Of a stretch of DNA of 64,000 nt, positions 53,997 through 63,882 are shown piece after piece (the first letter of the stretch is position 1; each line of letters starts with the position of its first letter). Origin of the DNA: Salinactinospora qingdaonensis (GTDB taxonomy: Bacteria; Actinomycetota; Actinomycetes; Streptosporangiales; Streptosporangiaceae). The stretch is taken from contig NZ_BAABDD010000001.1 of NCBI RefSeq assembly GCF_039539445.1, forward strand, positions 434,001 through 498,000. Reading direction: 5' to 3'. The notes beneath the pieces are model-generated. The model worked only from the letters and a program-made list of their open reading frames with translations, had not been told where the DNA came from and searched no databases. The position numbers were made by a program, and so were the translations under genes.

Positions 53997-55184
53997 TCAG
54001 AAGGGGGTCAGGGTGATCTCGAAGAGGGTGGGTGCGCCGTCCTCGATGTAGGGGGCGAAACCTTCGACATCGTCGAAGGCGAAGCCGTAGGCCCTCCCGT
54101 CGACGGTGTTGGCGTGCAGGATGCGGGCGTAATGATTGCTGATGTCGGTTTGGTAGAAGCCGGCTGGGTCGCCGGTGGGCTGCTGCGCTGAGTCCAGCAG
54201 GGTCGACCGGTTGAAGGCCGCGCCGAGGACCGCGGCCACGGGGCCGGTGAGCCCGTCGTTGGGAGCGGCGAGCGCACCGTGGCAGAAGAAGACGTCGCGG
54301 GTGCTGGGCTTGGTTATGGGGTCTACGCCGCCGTCGAAGCGCAACTCCTGGGAGACGGGGTCGACCCGGCCGGTGAAGGTGCCCGCGTCGGTGGTGACGC
54401 GCAGGTCGGTGTCGGTGTAGCGACGCCACACCTCGTCGATGTAGGGGGCGAAGTAGTCGCCGGCGAATCGGCCGGCGTCAAGACCGTGCCCCGGGGCGAT
54501 CACACGGAGCCGGTCACCGACGAGGAGCGGAGAAAAGTCGGGGTGGGCGGCGAGGGCGTCGAAGATCGCGGTCCGGCCTCCCTCGACGAGGGTGCCGGTG
54601 CTTTGGTCGCGCCGGCCCACGAGTCGAATCCCGATCGGGACGCTGAACTGGTCGACCATGGTGGTGTTGCAGTGCATGCCGGCGCCGTCGTGGGTGAATT
54701 CCACGTAGTCGTGCATGACCTCGAAGTTGGGGTCGCTGTCCACCCAGCCGGCGGGGTAGGCCAGGGCGGGGCTACCGTCGCCGGCGGTGACGGCCTTGAA
54801 CCTGAGTTTGGCGCCGAGAGCGATGTAGATGCGGCCCGACATGTGGGGCAGCGACAGTCCGGCGCCGGCCTGCGGCAGTGGTATCGCGTAGTCGGTGTAG
54901 CCGTCGTCGACGTTGTCCGAGAGTTGCACCGGCACTGCCGTGCCGTCGGAGGTGACGTGACACTGCCGGCCGGTGGCGAGGTCGGTGCCCACGATGTAGA
55001 GGCGGATCTGACTGTCGGGAAAGGCCTCACTGGCGTTGACGACGCTCAGCGGCAAGGCCCCACTCGCCGCCTGGGCGGCTGGGGCGGCCGAGGCGAGGTG
55101 CGCCCCTGGGCGACGACAGCCCATGAGCGGGGTACCGGCGACGGCCAGCGCGAAGCCGCTGAGGAAGGATCGTCGGTTGATCAC
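53997..55184 (-). CDS. Tat-exported GH64 beta-1,3-glucanase
   Basis: A 395-residue secreted protein. The Tat signal is INRRSFLSGFALAVAGTPLM, with a Cys after it that might be lipidated. The body matches glycoside hydrolase family 64 (laminaripentaose-producing, thaumatin-like fold): YIALGAKLRFKAV, FEVMHDYVEFTHD, APYIDEVWRRY and HYARILHANTVDGRAYGFAF near the end. It would attack fungal cell-wall glucan. The start is GTG 55184 with GGAGA eight bases upstream, not the ATG at 55274. Confidence 0.85.
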   Translation of the reverse strand: MINRRSFLSGFALAVAGTPLMGCRRPGAHLASAAPAAQAASGALPLSVVNASEAFPDSQIRLYIVGTDLATGRQCHVTSDGTAVPVQLSDNVDDGYTDYAIPLPQAGAGLSLPHMSGRIYIALGAKLRFKAVTAGDGSPALAYPAGWVDSDPNFEVMHDYVEFTHDGAGMHCNTTMVDQFSVPIGIRLVGRRDQSTGTLVEGGRTAIFDALAAHPDFSPLLVGDRLRVIAPGHGLDAGRFAGDYFAPYIDEVWRRYTDTDLRVTTDAGTFTGRVDPVSQELRFDGGVDPITKPSTRDVFFCHGALAAPNDGLTGPVAAVLGAAFNRSTLLDSAQQPTGDPAGFYQTDISNHYARILHANTVDGRAYGFAFDDVEGFAPYIEDGAPTLFEITLTPF

Positions 55185-55691
55185 GTTGCGTCTCCTTGGG
55201 CTAGCGGGACATAACGCGGCCAATGTGACGATCCGGTAGCACAGGGTCAATAGCCGGACGCCTCCTCGAGACACACACGGTGGGTCGCCCCTGGAAAGCG
55301 AATCGTAGTGTGACGCGAATCACTTCCTCTATCGAAAGGTTTCCTTCCTTTTTGATGCGCCCACCCCGACGCCGAACGTCCACATGAACACCGAGCGTCA
55401 CCAACCGACAGACATGGGTGCTTACCGCCGCCGGCTCGACACCGGGATCGTCCCACGCGCGGACAGACGCGACACCGTCACACCTGGCCGTTCGCCACTG
55501 ACGCTCGATCACGCCTCGCACCAAGAGCAAACGGGCGGTCATACCCACGACGAAAACCCAATAAAAATACACCTCCAACTTTCCACCGCAATACACCCTG
55601 ACAACCGAGAGTAATCAATTTATCACCGATCCGGTGTTACGGTGTTTCTCGAACTGCCAGACATCGGCAACCCCAGAGAGGAATAATTATC
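55185..55691. other. Divergent promoter region, GH64 and crystallin-like genes
   Basis: 507 bp with promoters for both flanking secreted-protein genes. The right side (55550-55680) is AT-richer. I found no CelR-type or other recognisable operator. Confidence 0.4.
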
Positions 55692-56243
55692 TTGGGCGCG
55701 AGAAAGAAGGTTTTGCGTCTCGGTGCCACAGCGGGGACGACCGCCCTGATCAGCGCCGCACTGGCCGGTGGCACCGCCCATGCGCAGGATGCCGACCACT
55801 GCATCGAGAGCCTCGACACCGGCGAAAAAGAGTGCTTTTCGGAATTCGAGACGGCCATCTCCGCCGCTGAGGAGCGCACCGGAAACACAATCGCCGAACA
55901 GAAAAGAATGATGAAGTCCAAGCAGAGCAGCCGGGCTATGACCACCGCGGCCGCAAACGACATCATTCTGGGAACGTTTTTCATTCACGAGCAGTACGGT
56001 GGGGCAACGTTCACCCTCTACGGCGACTCGCTGTGCTCCAAAGACGGCCAAATGGAATACGTCTACAACTTCAGTGGCGACTGGGTCGACAGCATCTCCT
56101 CTGTCCAACCGTGGGCCAACTGCTGGATCTGGCTCTACCCCGAGCCCGACTTGGGCGGCGACCGCGACGGTCCCTACAAGGAGAACACCCCCTATGTGGG
56201 CGACTATATGAACGACCGCACCGAGTCCGTCGGATTTAGCTGA
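55692..56243 (+). CDS. Secreted beta/gamma-crystallin-like (peptidase-inhibitor-like) protein
   Basis: A 183-residue exported protein with a Sec signal (LRLGATAGTTALISAALAGG, AHA). The C-terminal ~90 residues carry Greek-key-like elements, ANCWIWLYPEPDLGGDRDG being a typical crystallin turn (aromatic-x-x-x-Gly-Gly), then ending with a strand VGFS. Cysteines (C-x-S...C-F, C..C) could form disulfides. The start is TTG 55692 after AGAGGAA. It may bind calcium or inhibit a protease; neither is proven. Confidence 0.7.
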   Translation: MGARKKVLRLGATAGTTALISAALAGGTAHAQDADHCIESLDTGEKECFSEFETAISAAEERTGNTIAEQKRMMKSKQSSRAMTTAAANDIILGTFFIHEQYGGATFTLYGDSLCSKDGQMEYVYNFSGDWVDSISSVQPWANCWIWLYPEPDLGGDRDGPYKENTPYVGDYMNDRTESVGFS

Positions 56244-56294
56244 TCCCCTCCCCTTCCCCCTCCCGAGAGTTCCCCCGACGAAGGAAACGTGAGC

Positions 56295-56903
56295 ATGCGA
56301 AAGCGCTCCTGGTCCGCGCTGGCACTTTCGAGCGCCACCGCCGGACTGGTCGTGCTCGCCGCCGCTCCCGCCGCCGCGGCCGAGCCCACGAACCGCCAAC
56401 TCCTGGAACAGTGCAACAACGGCACCGACACCTGCGTCTTCCACCCCGACGGCCCACCGCAGTACTACACCGGCCCGGCGCGCCAAGTCGGCGACTCCGT
56501 CTACAACTGCACCAACGGTGTACAGCGCTTCAACGTCTCGTGGTCGGACACCACCTCGCAGAGCAACAGCGTCGGGATCGCCATGACCACCGAGGCCGGA
56601 TTCGGCGAGGCCTTCGCCGTCAGCTACGAACAGTCCTACGAGCACACCTGGAAGACCTCCCACACCGAGAGCCAGACCACCTACGTCGACACCGGCCCTT
56701 ACCAGGTCGGCTGGGTCGAACGGCAGCCGCGGATGGAACGGGTCAGCGGCACCTACGAGATGCACTTCGGCGACCCCTACTACGGCCACTACATCTGGTA
56801 CGTCCCCTTCGAGGCCCGGGGACCGGCCTCTGACGGCGCCTCGGAAGCGATCGTGCAGCACAACCGGGATATGACCGATGCGGAAAAGGCGGCGTGCCCA
56901 TGA
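56295..56903 (+). CDS. Secreted aerolysin/ETX-like protein candidate, copy 1
   Basis: A 202-residue exported protein (signal LALSSATAGLVVLAAAPAAA). After a Cys-rich N-terminal part comes the Ser/Thr-rich alternating strand pattern VSWSDTTSQSNSVGIAMTTE, then YEQSYEHTWKTSHTESQTTY and SGTYEMHFGDPYYGHYIWYV, as in the long beta strands and membrane hairpin of aerolysin/natterin-type pore formers. ATG 56295 has AAGGAA eight bases upstream; the GTG at 56289 is too close. Its stop codon overlaps the next gene (ATGA). Toxin activity is inferred from pattern only. Confidence 0.6.
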   Translation: MRKRSWSALALSSATAGLVVLAAAPAAAAEPTNRQLLEQCNNGTDTCVFHPDGPPQYYTGPARQVGDSVYNCTNGVQRFNVSWSDTTSQSNSVGIAMTTEAGFGEAFAVSYEQSYEHTWKTSHTESQTTYVDTGPYQVGWVERQPRMERVSGTYEMHFGDPYYGHYIWYVPFEARGPASDGASEAIVQHNRDMTDAEKAACP

Positions 56904-57523
56904 CGACCCGCAACCGAACCGGCACGCGCGGAAGCGCCAGCGCGGGGGCGGTGGCCGCCACGGCCCTGCTGGCCGCGATACTGCCGGCGGCCCCGGCCGC
57001 CGCGGCCGAGCCCACGAACCGCCAACTGCTCGAACAGTGCGGTAACGGCACCGACACCTGCGTCTTCCACCCCGACGGCCCACCGCAGTACTACCAGAAC
57101 ACCAGCGAGGTCGTGGGCAGCCCGGCCTACAACTGCACCGACCGTTCCCAACTGATGTCGGTGACGTGGTCGGACACGGTCTCGGAGTCCAACAGCGTGG
57201 GAATCTCGATGAGCGCGACCTTCGGGACGGTCTTCAAGACCACGTTCGAGGCCAGTTACGGCTACGAGTGGAGCGAGTCCCACACCGAGAGCCAGACCAC
57301 CTACGTGGATGTCCCCGTTGGCCATGTGGGACGGGTCTACTACGGCGCCATGATGCAACGGGTCAGCGGCACCTACGAGATGCACTTCGGCGACCCCTAC
57401 TACGGCCACTACATCTGGTACGTCCCCTTCGAGGCCACCGGCCCCGCCGAGGACCAGGGCGGCGCGTGGACCCAGTCCACCTCCGTCATGACGGCCCAGG
57501 AACGCGCCACCTACTGCGACTGA
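56900..57523 (+). CDS. Secreted aerolysin/ETX-like protein candidate, copy 2
   Basis: A 207-residue paralogue of the preceding gene. Mature N-termini (AEPTNRQLLEQC) and the segment SGTYEMHFGDPYYGHYIWYV are identical, also at DNA level, while the middle (SNSVGISMSATFGTVFKTTF) is divergent; this suggests local gene conversion or differing target specificity. The ATG at 56900 overlaps the stop of copy 1, so the two are translationally coupled and may form a two-component complex. Signal LLAAILPAAPAAA. Confidence 0.6.
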   Translation: MTTRNRTGTRGSASAGAVAATALLAAILPAAPAAAAEPTNRQLLEQCGNGTDTCVFHPDGPPQYYQNTSEVVGSPAYNCTDRSQLMSVTWSDTVSESNSVGISMSATFGTVFKTTFEASYGYEWSESHTESQTTYVDVPVGHVGRVYYGAMMQRVSGTYEMHFGDPYYGHYIWYVPFEATGPAEDQGGAWTQSTSVMTAQERATYCD

Positions 57524-57543
57524 CCTGCCTTCCGCCCCTGACA

Positions 57544-57578
57544 GGCCGGCCGTGGCACCGCAGCGCCCGCGGCCGGCC
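57544..57578. terminator. Terminator hairpin between the secreted pair and drmC
   Basis: GGCCGGCCG and CGGCCGGCC form a perfect 9-bp stem with a 17-base loop between convergent genes. Confidence 0.6.
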
Positions 57579-57603
57579 CCTCGACGCGACGGGGAATCCT
57601 TCC

Positions 57604-58389
57604 TCACCCGGAGGGAGCGGGCAGGGGGAGCAGGTAGGGGCGCTCGCCGTTCATCAGCGCGCGGAAGTGGCCGACGACGCGAGCCACAGCGGCCGGGTCG
57701 CGCAGCAGCACCCCCAGTTCGATGTTGTCGGTGAGCGCGCGTGCGGTGAGGTTGGCGCTGCCGATCAGCGCGGCGGAACGGTCGGCGGCGATGACCTTGG
57801 CGTGCAGCGCCGCTCTACCGTCGCCGCCCCTGCGGTGGGCGGGCCAGTGCCAAAAGTGAGCTCGGCGCCGCAGCCGCGCGAACGGGGCGTGGGCGTTGGT
57901 GCTTTCCTCCAGCACCAGGTCGATGCGTACGCCGCGGTCGGCGGCGGCGACCAGTTCGGTTACGAGCGGAGAGGTGTGGGAAGCGGCGAAGCTGACGATC
58001 AGCACCTCGCGCTGGGCCTGGCGGATGAGTTGGCTCAACACCGCCGTGGTCAGCCGCGCCGGCTGGCCGGCCGAACGGGGGCCGCTGACCACTACGGCGG
58101 GCCGGTGACGGCGGGTTCGCTCGGCCATCGTCGCTGCGGCCCGCAGCGCCGCGGCCGCCGCTGCGGCCGGGGTCGCCGGCTCTCCCCGCCATGCGCGCAC
58201 GATCCGGGCGGCGTCGGCGGCCATACCGTAGCCGGGACGCGCGGCTAGCAGCGCCGCCTCCAGGCCGGGCTCGTCGGGGCCGGCAGCGGCGGCGAGAACG
58301 TCGGCCCAGGCGCTCGCGTGCTCGCCGGGGAGCCGGTCGGCGAGGGCGCAGAGCTCTTCGATGAGCCCCGTGTTGGGGGGATCGCTCAT
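57604..58389 (-). CDS. drmC: DISARM protein DrmC-like, phospholipase D nuclease fold
   Basis: A 261-residue protein with one PLD-type HKD motif: HAKVIAADRSAALIGSANLT near residue 207 (H-x-K...GSAN). The preceding region REVLIVSFAASHTSPLVTEL is the usual PLD strand-helix. Together with drmB and drmA in one overlapping operon this is DrmC of the DISARM anti-phage system (DrmC is not always essential there). The start is ATG 58389, whose bases overlap the drmB stop (ATGA). Minus-strand frames reaching 59643 merely read through drmB. Confidence 0.85.
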   Translation of the reverse strand: MSDPPNTGLIEELCALADRLPGEHASAWADVLAAAAGPDEPGLEAALLAARPGYGMAADAARIVRAWRGEPATPAAAAAAALRAAATMAERTRRHRPAVVVSGPRSAGQPARLTTAVLSQLIRQAQREVLIVSFAASHTSPLVTELVAAADRGVRIDLVLEESTNAHAPFARLRRRAHFWHWPAHRRGGDGRAALHAKVIAADRSAALIGSANLTARALTDNIELGVLLRDPAAVARVVGHFRALMNGERPYLLPLPAPSG

Positions 58390-60248
58390 TGGACGAAGCC
58401 GGTGCCGGCGGGGCCACTGGCGAGCGTGTCGACGACGAGAGCGCGGTCCAAGTAGTGGTTGTTGCGCTCGCACGAGGTCTCGGCGGCGAACATGCAGGCG
58501 TGACAGGCCGCACCGTAGAGTCGGGCGTGGTCGTGGGGCTCCTGTTCGGCGCATAGCGGGTCGGAGCTGCACAGCCGGGCCGCCTCCAGCGCCTGCTCGA
58601 TAAGCGTGTCGAGCCGGTCGGGGTCTTGGCCCAGCGACACCAGACCGCCGAGTGTGCCCTCGCTGTCGGAGGCGGCTGTGTAGAGCAGTACACCCGCCAT
58701 CGGGTCGTCGCCGTCGCGAGCGTAGACCCGTTCGGCGATCCCGGAGGCGCTGTAGCCCGACTCCAGCGCGAACTCGCGGATGAGCGCGTGGGCGAAGGAG
58801 TGCAGCATCAGGTAACGCACGCCGGGCCACCCGCCCGAGTCGAGTCCTCGGGCCAGGCGCCAACGCTGGTGTCCGTCGCGCAGCCGTTTCTCCCGGCGCA
58901 CCACTTCGGGCCGGCGCTCCCACGCGGCGACCTGCTCCTCGCGGAACCGCAGGAATATCCCCTCGCCGCGCTGTTCGGCGCAGGGCACCCACGTGGGCGA
59001 TCCGCTCGCCAACGGTGCGATCCGTTTGTCTTCGGTGCTGCGCACCTCGAACTCGGGAGCGCCGATGCGCGTGAAGCCGTAGAGGGCGCTGACCTCGCGC
59101 AGCCGGGGTACGAGCGTTACCCGCCGCAGGAACGCGCCGGCCCGGCGGGGGGTGGCGACCCGGGTGGTCGTGAAATCGGGGAGATGCACCTCCTCGTCGC
59201 GGGTGAAGGCCTGCCACTCCGGGCCGGCGAGGTCGTCCTCGCCGAGTTCGGGCTCCGAGCCGGCGGTGTCGGAGCGCTGGGCGCGGCGCTGGATCGCGCG
59301 CCAGACCTTGGCCAACCCGTGATGCTCCAACTGGGGCCAGCACGGCAGGACCTCCAGCACGGGCCGGGCCTGCTCCTGCGACAGGGAGACCAGCGGTTCC
59401 AGCGTCGACCAGTTCTCGGCGAGGGTGTTGTCGAGCGGATCGTCCTCCCGCGGGAGGCTGAACACGCGAATCTGGGTGGGGAACCAACTGTTGGTGGCGC
59501 CCAGCGAGAGCGCCCGAGTGGACTGGTCGCAGCCTTCGAAGAGGCTCAGGTGGGGGTGGCGGCCCCGGCAGGCCGGCAGGTTCTTGGCGGCGTTGTCGGG
59601 GCCGATGGCCTCGGACATGGCGCGTCCTTGGCCGCAGGCGCACACCACCCGCACGTTGGCCGCCTCACCTGAGGTGCCGGTCTCGACGAGTTTGAGGGTG
59701 TGGGGCTGCTCGCCGCCGGGCTCGGGGACGCTGCCGCGGTGGACGAAGAACATCCACGGGAAGTCGTCGAGGTGACCTTTCTCGCAGGCCAGCACGAACC
59801 GGGCCGGCACCACGGTGGGGCGGCTGCGCCCCTGGCCGTAACAGTTGTGGACGATGCGGGTCTTGTCGGGACGGTAGGGGGAAAAGATCGGTTGGAACGA
59901 GCCGGCGTCGACGGGGCCGAGGTAGTTGCAGTCGCCTTTGGTGCAGCGCAGCCACCGCGGAAACAGCGCGACCGGCACGCCGATGCGGCTCCACTCGTCG
60001 TGGACGTTGCGGTGGTTGGGTGGGGTGTAGGGCGGGGTGCGCAAGCTTTCCACCTGCGTTCCGAGTTCGCGGCGTACCGCAGCCAGCAGCCGGGGCTCGG
60101 GGATGACGGTGGTGCGGGCCGGGTCCCAGTGGTCGAGCCCGAGGATGGTCACCGACAGGTTGGGCATGTCGGCGATGGCTCCCACACCGAAGGTGTGCAG
60201 CAGTTGGCTGGTGCGCAGTTCTCCCACGCGCTGGGGCGGGGTGGTCAT
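58386..60248 (-). CDS. drmB: DISARM protein DrmB-like, DUF1998 domain
   Basis: A 620-residue protein. The N-terminus begins VGELRTSQLLHTFGVGAIAD, typical of DrmB; zinc-like cysteines include RWLRCTKGDCNYLGP and the CEKGH after FVLA. The C-terminal DUF1998 module has LHSFAHALIREFALESGYSA, AASDSEGTLGGLVSLG and the cysteine block CSSDPLC ... GAACHACMFAAETSC. DrmA and DrmB form the core complex that recognises phage DNA ends. ATG 60248 overlaps the drmA stop by four bases; frames starting at 60395 read into drmA. Confidence 0.88.
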   Translation of the reverse strand: MTTPPQRVGELRTSQLLHTFGVGAIADMPNLSVTILGLDHWDPARTTVIPEPRLLAAVRRELGTQVESLRTPPYTPPNHRNVHDEWSRIGVPVALFPRWLRCTKGDCNYLGPVDAGSFQPIFSPYRPDKTRIVHNCYGQGRSRPTVVPARFVLACEKGHLDDFPWMFFVHRGSVPEPGGEQPHTLKLVETGTSGEAANVRVVCACGQGRAMSEAIGPDNAAKNLPACRGRHPHLSLFEGCDQSTRALSLGATNSWFPTQIRVFSLPREDDPLDNTLAENWSTLEPLVSLSQEQARPVLEVLPCWPQLEHHGLAKVWRAIQRRAQRSDTAGSEPELGEDDLAGPEWQAFTRDEEVHLPDFTTTRVATPRRAGAFLRRVTLVPRLREVSALYGFTRIGAPEFEVRSTEDKRIAPLASGSPTWVPCAEQRGEGIFLRFREEQVAAWERRPEVVRREKRLRDGHQRWRLARGLDSGGWPGVRYLMLHSFAHALIREFALESGYSASGIAERVYARDGDDPMAGVLLYTAASDSEGTLGGLVSLGQDPDRLDTLIEQALEAARLCSSDPLCAEQEPHDHARLYGAACHACMFAAETSCERNNHYLDRALVVDTLASGPAGTGFVQ

Positions 60249-63200
60249 TGCTCGCCTCGGTCGTCGGTCTCGGAGGAGGTGTAGGGGATGAAGGGGGGTT
60301 CGGCGCCGTCGCCGAGATCCTGGCCCGGATCGAGGACGAGCCGGATGCCGGGTTCGACCTCGCGCAGCGAGGTCGGGCAGGTGGTGGGCTTCCACGGGGC
60401 GCCGTCGGGGCTGTCCAGCAGCGCCTGGGCGTCGGTGTTCTTCGGCGGCTCTTTGTAGACCAGCCGCACGCCTTGCTTTCTTCGGCGGGCTTCCCAGACG
60501 TCGAGCCGGTTGTCGAGTTCGTCGTGGATATCGCGGGCGGCCTGGCTGCTGCCGGTGACGGTGCGGGCGCGCCGGTCGATCTCGTTGACGATGTGGTCGG
60601 CGACCTTGCCGGAGCGGTCGAACATGCGGGCGGCGTCGTTGGGGTTGAGGGCGGTCTCCAGGTTGCGCACGAGGGAGACCAGCACTCCCATCAGGCCGCG
60701 GTCGACGGCCCGTGCGGCGAACGGCGTCACCGACAGCGCTTCGACGTGACGGTACATGGTGGCGTGGAAGGCGTGGAAACGCTCGTAGTGGGAGAGGTCG
60801 CGCGGGCGCGACCAGTTGTAGACGGTGAACACCAGCCCGGGGGCGCGGCGCCCCACCCGGCTGGTGGCCTGGATGTACTCGGCGGTGGACTTGGGCTGGT
60901 TGTTGACCGTCATGACGCCGAGCCGGGCGACGTCGACCCCGACGGCGATCATGTTGGTGGCCAACAGCACGTCGATCGGGCGCTTGGTGCGGTCGGCGGC
61001 CGAGACGGCGAGCCGTTCCAGCACGGCGGGGATGTCGTCGGAGCCCAGCCGCGAAGTCAGCTCCGCAGCCCAGGGGGTGCGGCGCCGGGCCAGGCCGCGC
61101 TGGTCGGCGCGCCCCAGCCGGGTGGCCACGTCGTCGTCGACTAGGCGGCGCATCCCGCCCAGGTCACGCAGGCTGTTGAAGTAGCCCACCAGGGTCATGT
61201 AGGGGTCGGTGACCTCGTTGCCGCCGTAGGTGTCGTGCAGGCGCTGGGCGGCGGCCAGGATCGCGACGAACACCCGGATCTGCACCGACTTGATGCGCAC
61301 GCCGTGGGCGCATAGGCCGATGTAGCGCCGGCCGTCGCGGCGTTCGGGGGCGCGCTGGCGGGAGAAGAAGTTGTCGGCGGCGTCCAGGCCCTGCGGCGGG
61401 AACACGCGGGTGTCGCGGCCGGCGAACAGCGCGCCGATCTGGCGGGTGGCGCGACGCACGGTGGCGGTGGAGGCGATGACTTTGGGCCGCACCTGCACCG
61501 TCGCGCCGCTGCCGGGAGCGGTGTAGTCCCAGGAGGCGAGGCGGTCCACCGCGGTCTCGTACAGCCCCACCAGCGACCCCAGGGGGCCGGAGATGAGGTG
61601 CAGCTCGTCCTGAACGATCAGGTCGGGCGGACGCAGCGCGGCGGTGGGTTTGACGTGGGCGGCCGGCAGCGACCGAGGACGGGTCTCGGCCTGGTGCTGC
61701 GACACCCCGCCGCAGACCTGCTGGTGCAGCTCGCCGGCGAGGTAGCCGTGCCGGGTGCAGACCCGACCCACCCGACCGAATAGCGCCTGGGTCTCGCCCT
61801 GCCAGGCGAGCTGGGCGAACTTGTCGACCGTGGCGATGATCAACGAGGGCACCAGCCGGTAGATCTCGTCGTCGACGACGAGGACCGGCAGCCCCTCGCC
61901 GCCGCTGGGGTAGGCGCTGAAGGGGCACTCCAGGTCGGGGCAGCGAATGCGGGTGCGCTGCTCGGCGGGGTCGACGTCGATGTCGGAGCCGGAATCGACC
62001 GTCGCGCCGCACCAGGGGCAGGTGACCAACTGGTGCGGCGAGCCGTCGGCGCGATTGCCGGCCCCGCCCCGCTGGCTGCGCCGCGCCCGCACCCACTCCT
62101 CGGCGGCCTTGGTGCGGTTGGGGGTGACCCTGCCGCCCACCCACAGGCCGATCCGAAACGGCACGCGCCCCCACGTGTCCTCGTCGTCGCGGCGCAGCAC
62201 CTCGCAGGCGCAGATGAGGGCGGCGGCGCGCTGGAACTGCTGGATGGTCAGCAGCCGCAGCGTGTAGCGCATCAGCACCGCCACACCGGAGCGCCCGCGC
62301 ACGTCGGCGCCGTCGAGGTCGCCCTGCAACCGCCGGATCGCCAGCGTGTAGGCGGTCAGGCCCAGGTAAGCCTCGGTCTTGCCGCCGCCGGTGGGAAACC
62401 ACAGCAGGTCGGCGACCCGGCTTTCGGGAGCGGCGCGTTCCTCGTGGGCGGGGTCGGTGAGCGATGGCAGGTTGAGGAGGAGAAACGCGAGCTGGAAGGG
62501 GCGCCAACTGCGGTTTCGCGGCGTGTCGAGCTCGGCGGCGACCTCGTCGATGGCGCGGGTGGTGTCACCGCCGCGCGCGGCGGCTGCCAGGGAGTGCACG
62601 CGCTGACGGCGCATGGCCTCGTTGGCGAACTGGAAGGCGCGCAGCGCGGCGGGGTCGGTGGCGAGCAGCTCGACGGCGGCCTCGATGCGGTGTGCGGCGC
62701 GCTCGGCGTCGGCGAGGTTCTTCTCGGCCTCGGCGCGGTACTCGGCGAGGTGGGCGGCCGGGTCGGTGATGCGGTCGCGCTGCCGGGCGATCCAGGCGCG
62801 GTAGCCGGTGACGAGCGGGTCCAGGCCGGCGCGCACGTCACCGGCCTGCATCCGGGCGAGTTCGCTCATGTCGAGGGTGAGGCGGGCCAGCTCGGGCAGG
62901 TCGGGGTCCTCCTCGGCGCTGGGCACGTCGGTGTGGGGCAGCTCGTAGCGGGGGACGCTCGCGGTGCGCACCGCGACGGCCCGCATGGGGTCGTCGGGCG
63001 CGGGGTCGACCGCCACGGCGGTGCTGTGGCCCACGGCGAACTCGCCGGCGAAGCGGTAGGTCATGGCCAGCCGGCGCTGTTCTTCGCGGTCGAGCTGGTC
63101 GCCGCCGGAGGAGTGGTCGGGGCGCGGGACGAACACCGGCGCGGCGCCGTCGGCGGCGGTGGCCCTCAGTTCGGCTTGGAACAGCCACTTCTTCCACTCG

Positions 63201-63790
63201 CGGTCCTCTCCGGTCTGCCCGTTGACCAGGAACAGGGTGACCAGGGTGTGGCCGGCGAAGGAGCGGACCCGACCGCGCAGGCACACGCCGGGCTGTTCGG
63301 GGTCGAGTTCCACGGCGGGGATCTCGCCCTCGGCCAGCGAGATGAGGGTCTGGCCACTTCGGGGGTCGCGGCGGCGCACCTGCTTGCCGGAGCCGTCGTC
63401 GGCGGTGGCGTCGACGTAGCGTGCCCAGGTGGCCCGCACGAGCAGCCGCTCGGTGTCGGGGGCCACGGAGGCGGTGAACCCGTGGGCCGAGCAGGACATG
63501 CTGGGGGTGGCGGGGGCTTCGGGCTCGGGATCGTCGTCGTCGGGGTCCAGTGCGACCTCGTCACCGCTGTTGAGACCGACTTCGGCGAGGTTGTCCTGCT
63601 CCTCGGGGTGGAACACCGCCCCGTTGGGGGCGAGCCGCCCTAGGATGTAGCGGTCGGTGGGGCGCTCGCCGGAGAACTCCTCGTGCTCGTCGCCGCCGAT
63701 GGGACCGTACAGGTCGGCGACGACCAGCTCCTCCAACTCGGCTCGGATCTCGCGCGCCGAGGGCACTTTCAACACCCGCTGCTCAACCAT
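60245..63790 (-). CDS. drmA: DISARM helicase DrmA-like
   Basis: An 1181-residue SF2 helicase. The Walker A is PTGGGKTEAYLGL (~residue 468), the DEAD-like motif QDELHLISGPLGSL near 728, and the C-terminal helicase domain has VLLATNMIAVGVDVARLGV and QATSRVGRRAPGL (motif VI, ~975). The ~450-residue N-terminal part is the DrmA-specific trigger/loading region. It translocates on DNA with DrmB in the DISARM complex. The frame extends to 63820; MVEQRVLKVP at 63790 fits homologue starts better. Methyltransferase and other class-specific genes are not in the window. Confidence 0.88.
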   Translation of the reverse strand: MVEQRVLKVPSAREIRAELEELVVADLYGPIGGDEHEEFSGERPTDRYILGRLAPNGAVFHPEEQDNLAEVGLNSGDEVALDPDDDDPEPEAPATPSMSCSAHGFTASVAPDTERLLVRATWARYVDATADDGSGKQVRRRDPRSGQTLISLAEGEIPAVELDPEQPGVCLRGRVRSFAGHTLVTLFLVNGQTGEDREWKKWLFQAELRATAADGAAPVFVPRPDHSSGGDQLDREEQRRLAMTYRFAGEFAVGHSTAVAVDPAPDDPMRAVAVRTASVPRYELPHTDVPSAEEDPDLPELARLTLDMSELARMQAGDVRAGLDPLVTGYRAWIARQRDRITDPAAHLAEYRAEAEKNLADAERAAHRIEAAVELLATDPAALRAFQFANEAMRRQRVHSLAAAARGGDTTRAIDEVAAELDTPRNRSWRPFQLAFLLLNLPSLTDPAHEERAAPESRVADLLWFPTGGGKTEAYLGLTAYTLAIRRLQGDLDGADVRGRSGVAVLMRYTLRLLTIQQFQRAAALICACEVLRRDDEDTWGRVPFRIGLWVGGRVTPNRTKAAEEWVRARRSQRGGAGNRADGSPHQLVTCPWCGATVDSGSDIDVDPAEQRTRIRCPDLECPFSAYPSGGEGLPVLVVDDEIYRLVPSLIIATVDKFAQLAWQGETQALFGRVGRVCTRHGYLAGELHQQVCGGVSQHQAETRPRSLPAAHVKPTAALRPPDLIVQDELHLISGPLGSLVGLYETAVDRLASWDYTAPGSGATVQVRPKVIASTATVRRATRQIGALFAGRDTRVFPPQGLDAADNFFSRQRAPERRDGRRYIGLCAHGVRIKSVQIRVFVAILAAAQRLHDTYGGNEVTDPYMTLVGYFNSLRDLGGMRRLVDDDVATRLGRADQRGLARRRTPWAAELTSRLGSDDIPAVLERLAVSAADRTKRPIDVLLATNMIAVGVDVARLGVMTVNNQPKSTAEYIQATSRVGRRAPGLVFTVYNWSRPRDLSHYERFHAFHATMYRHVEALSVTPFAARAVDRGLMGVLVSLVRNLETALNPNDAARMFDRSGKVADHIVNEIDRRARTVTGSSQAARDIHDELDNRLDVWEARRRKQGVRLVYKEPPKNTDAQALLDSPDGAPWKPTTCPTSLREVEPGIRLVLDPGQDLGDGAEPPFIPYTSSETDDRGEQ

Positions 63791-63882
63791 GAGGGCCACT
63801 CTAGGACGCCGCGCCGACACCGGCAGCGCCGACGGCGAACCGGAAAGCGGGAGGCCGACCCGCGTCTCGGGCGCGAACCTAT

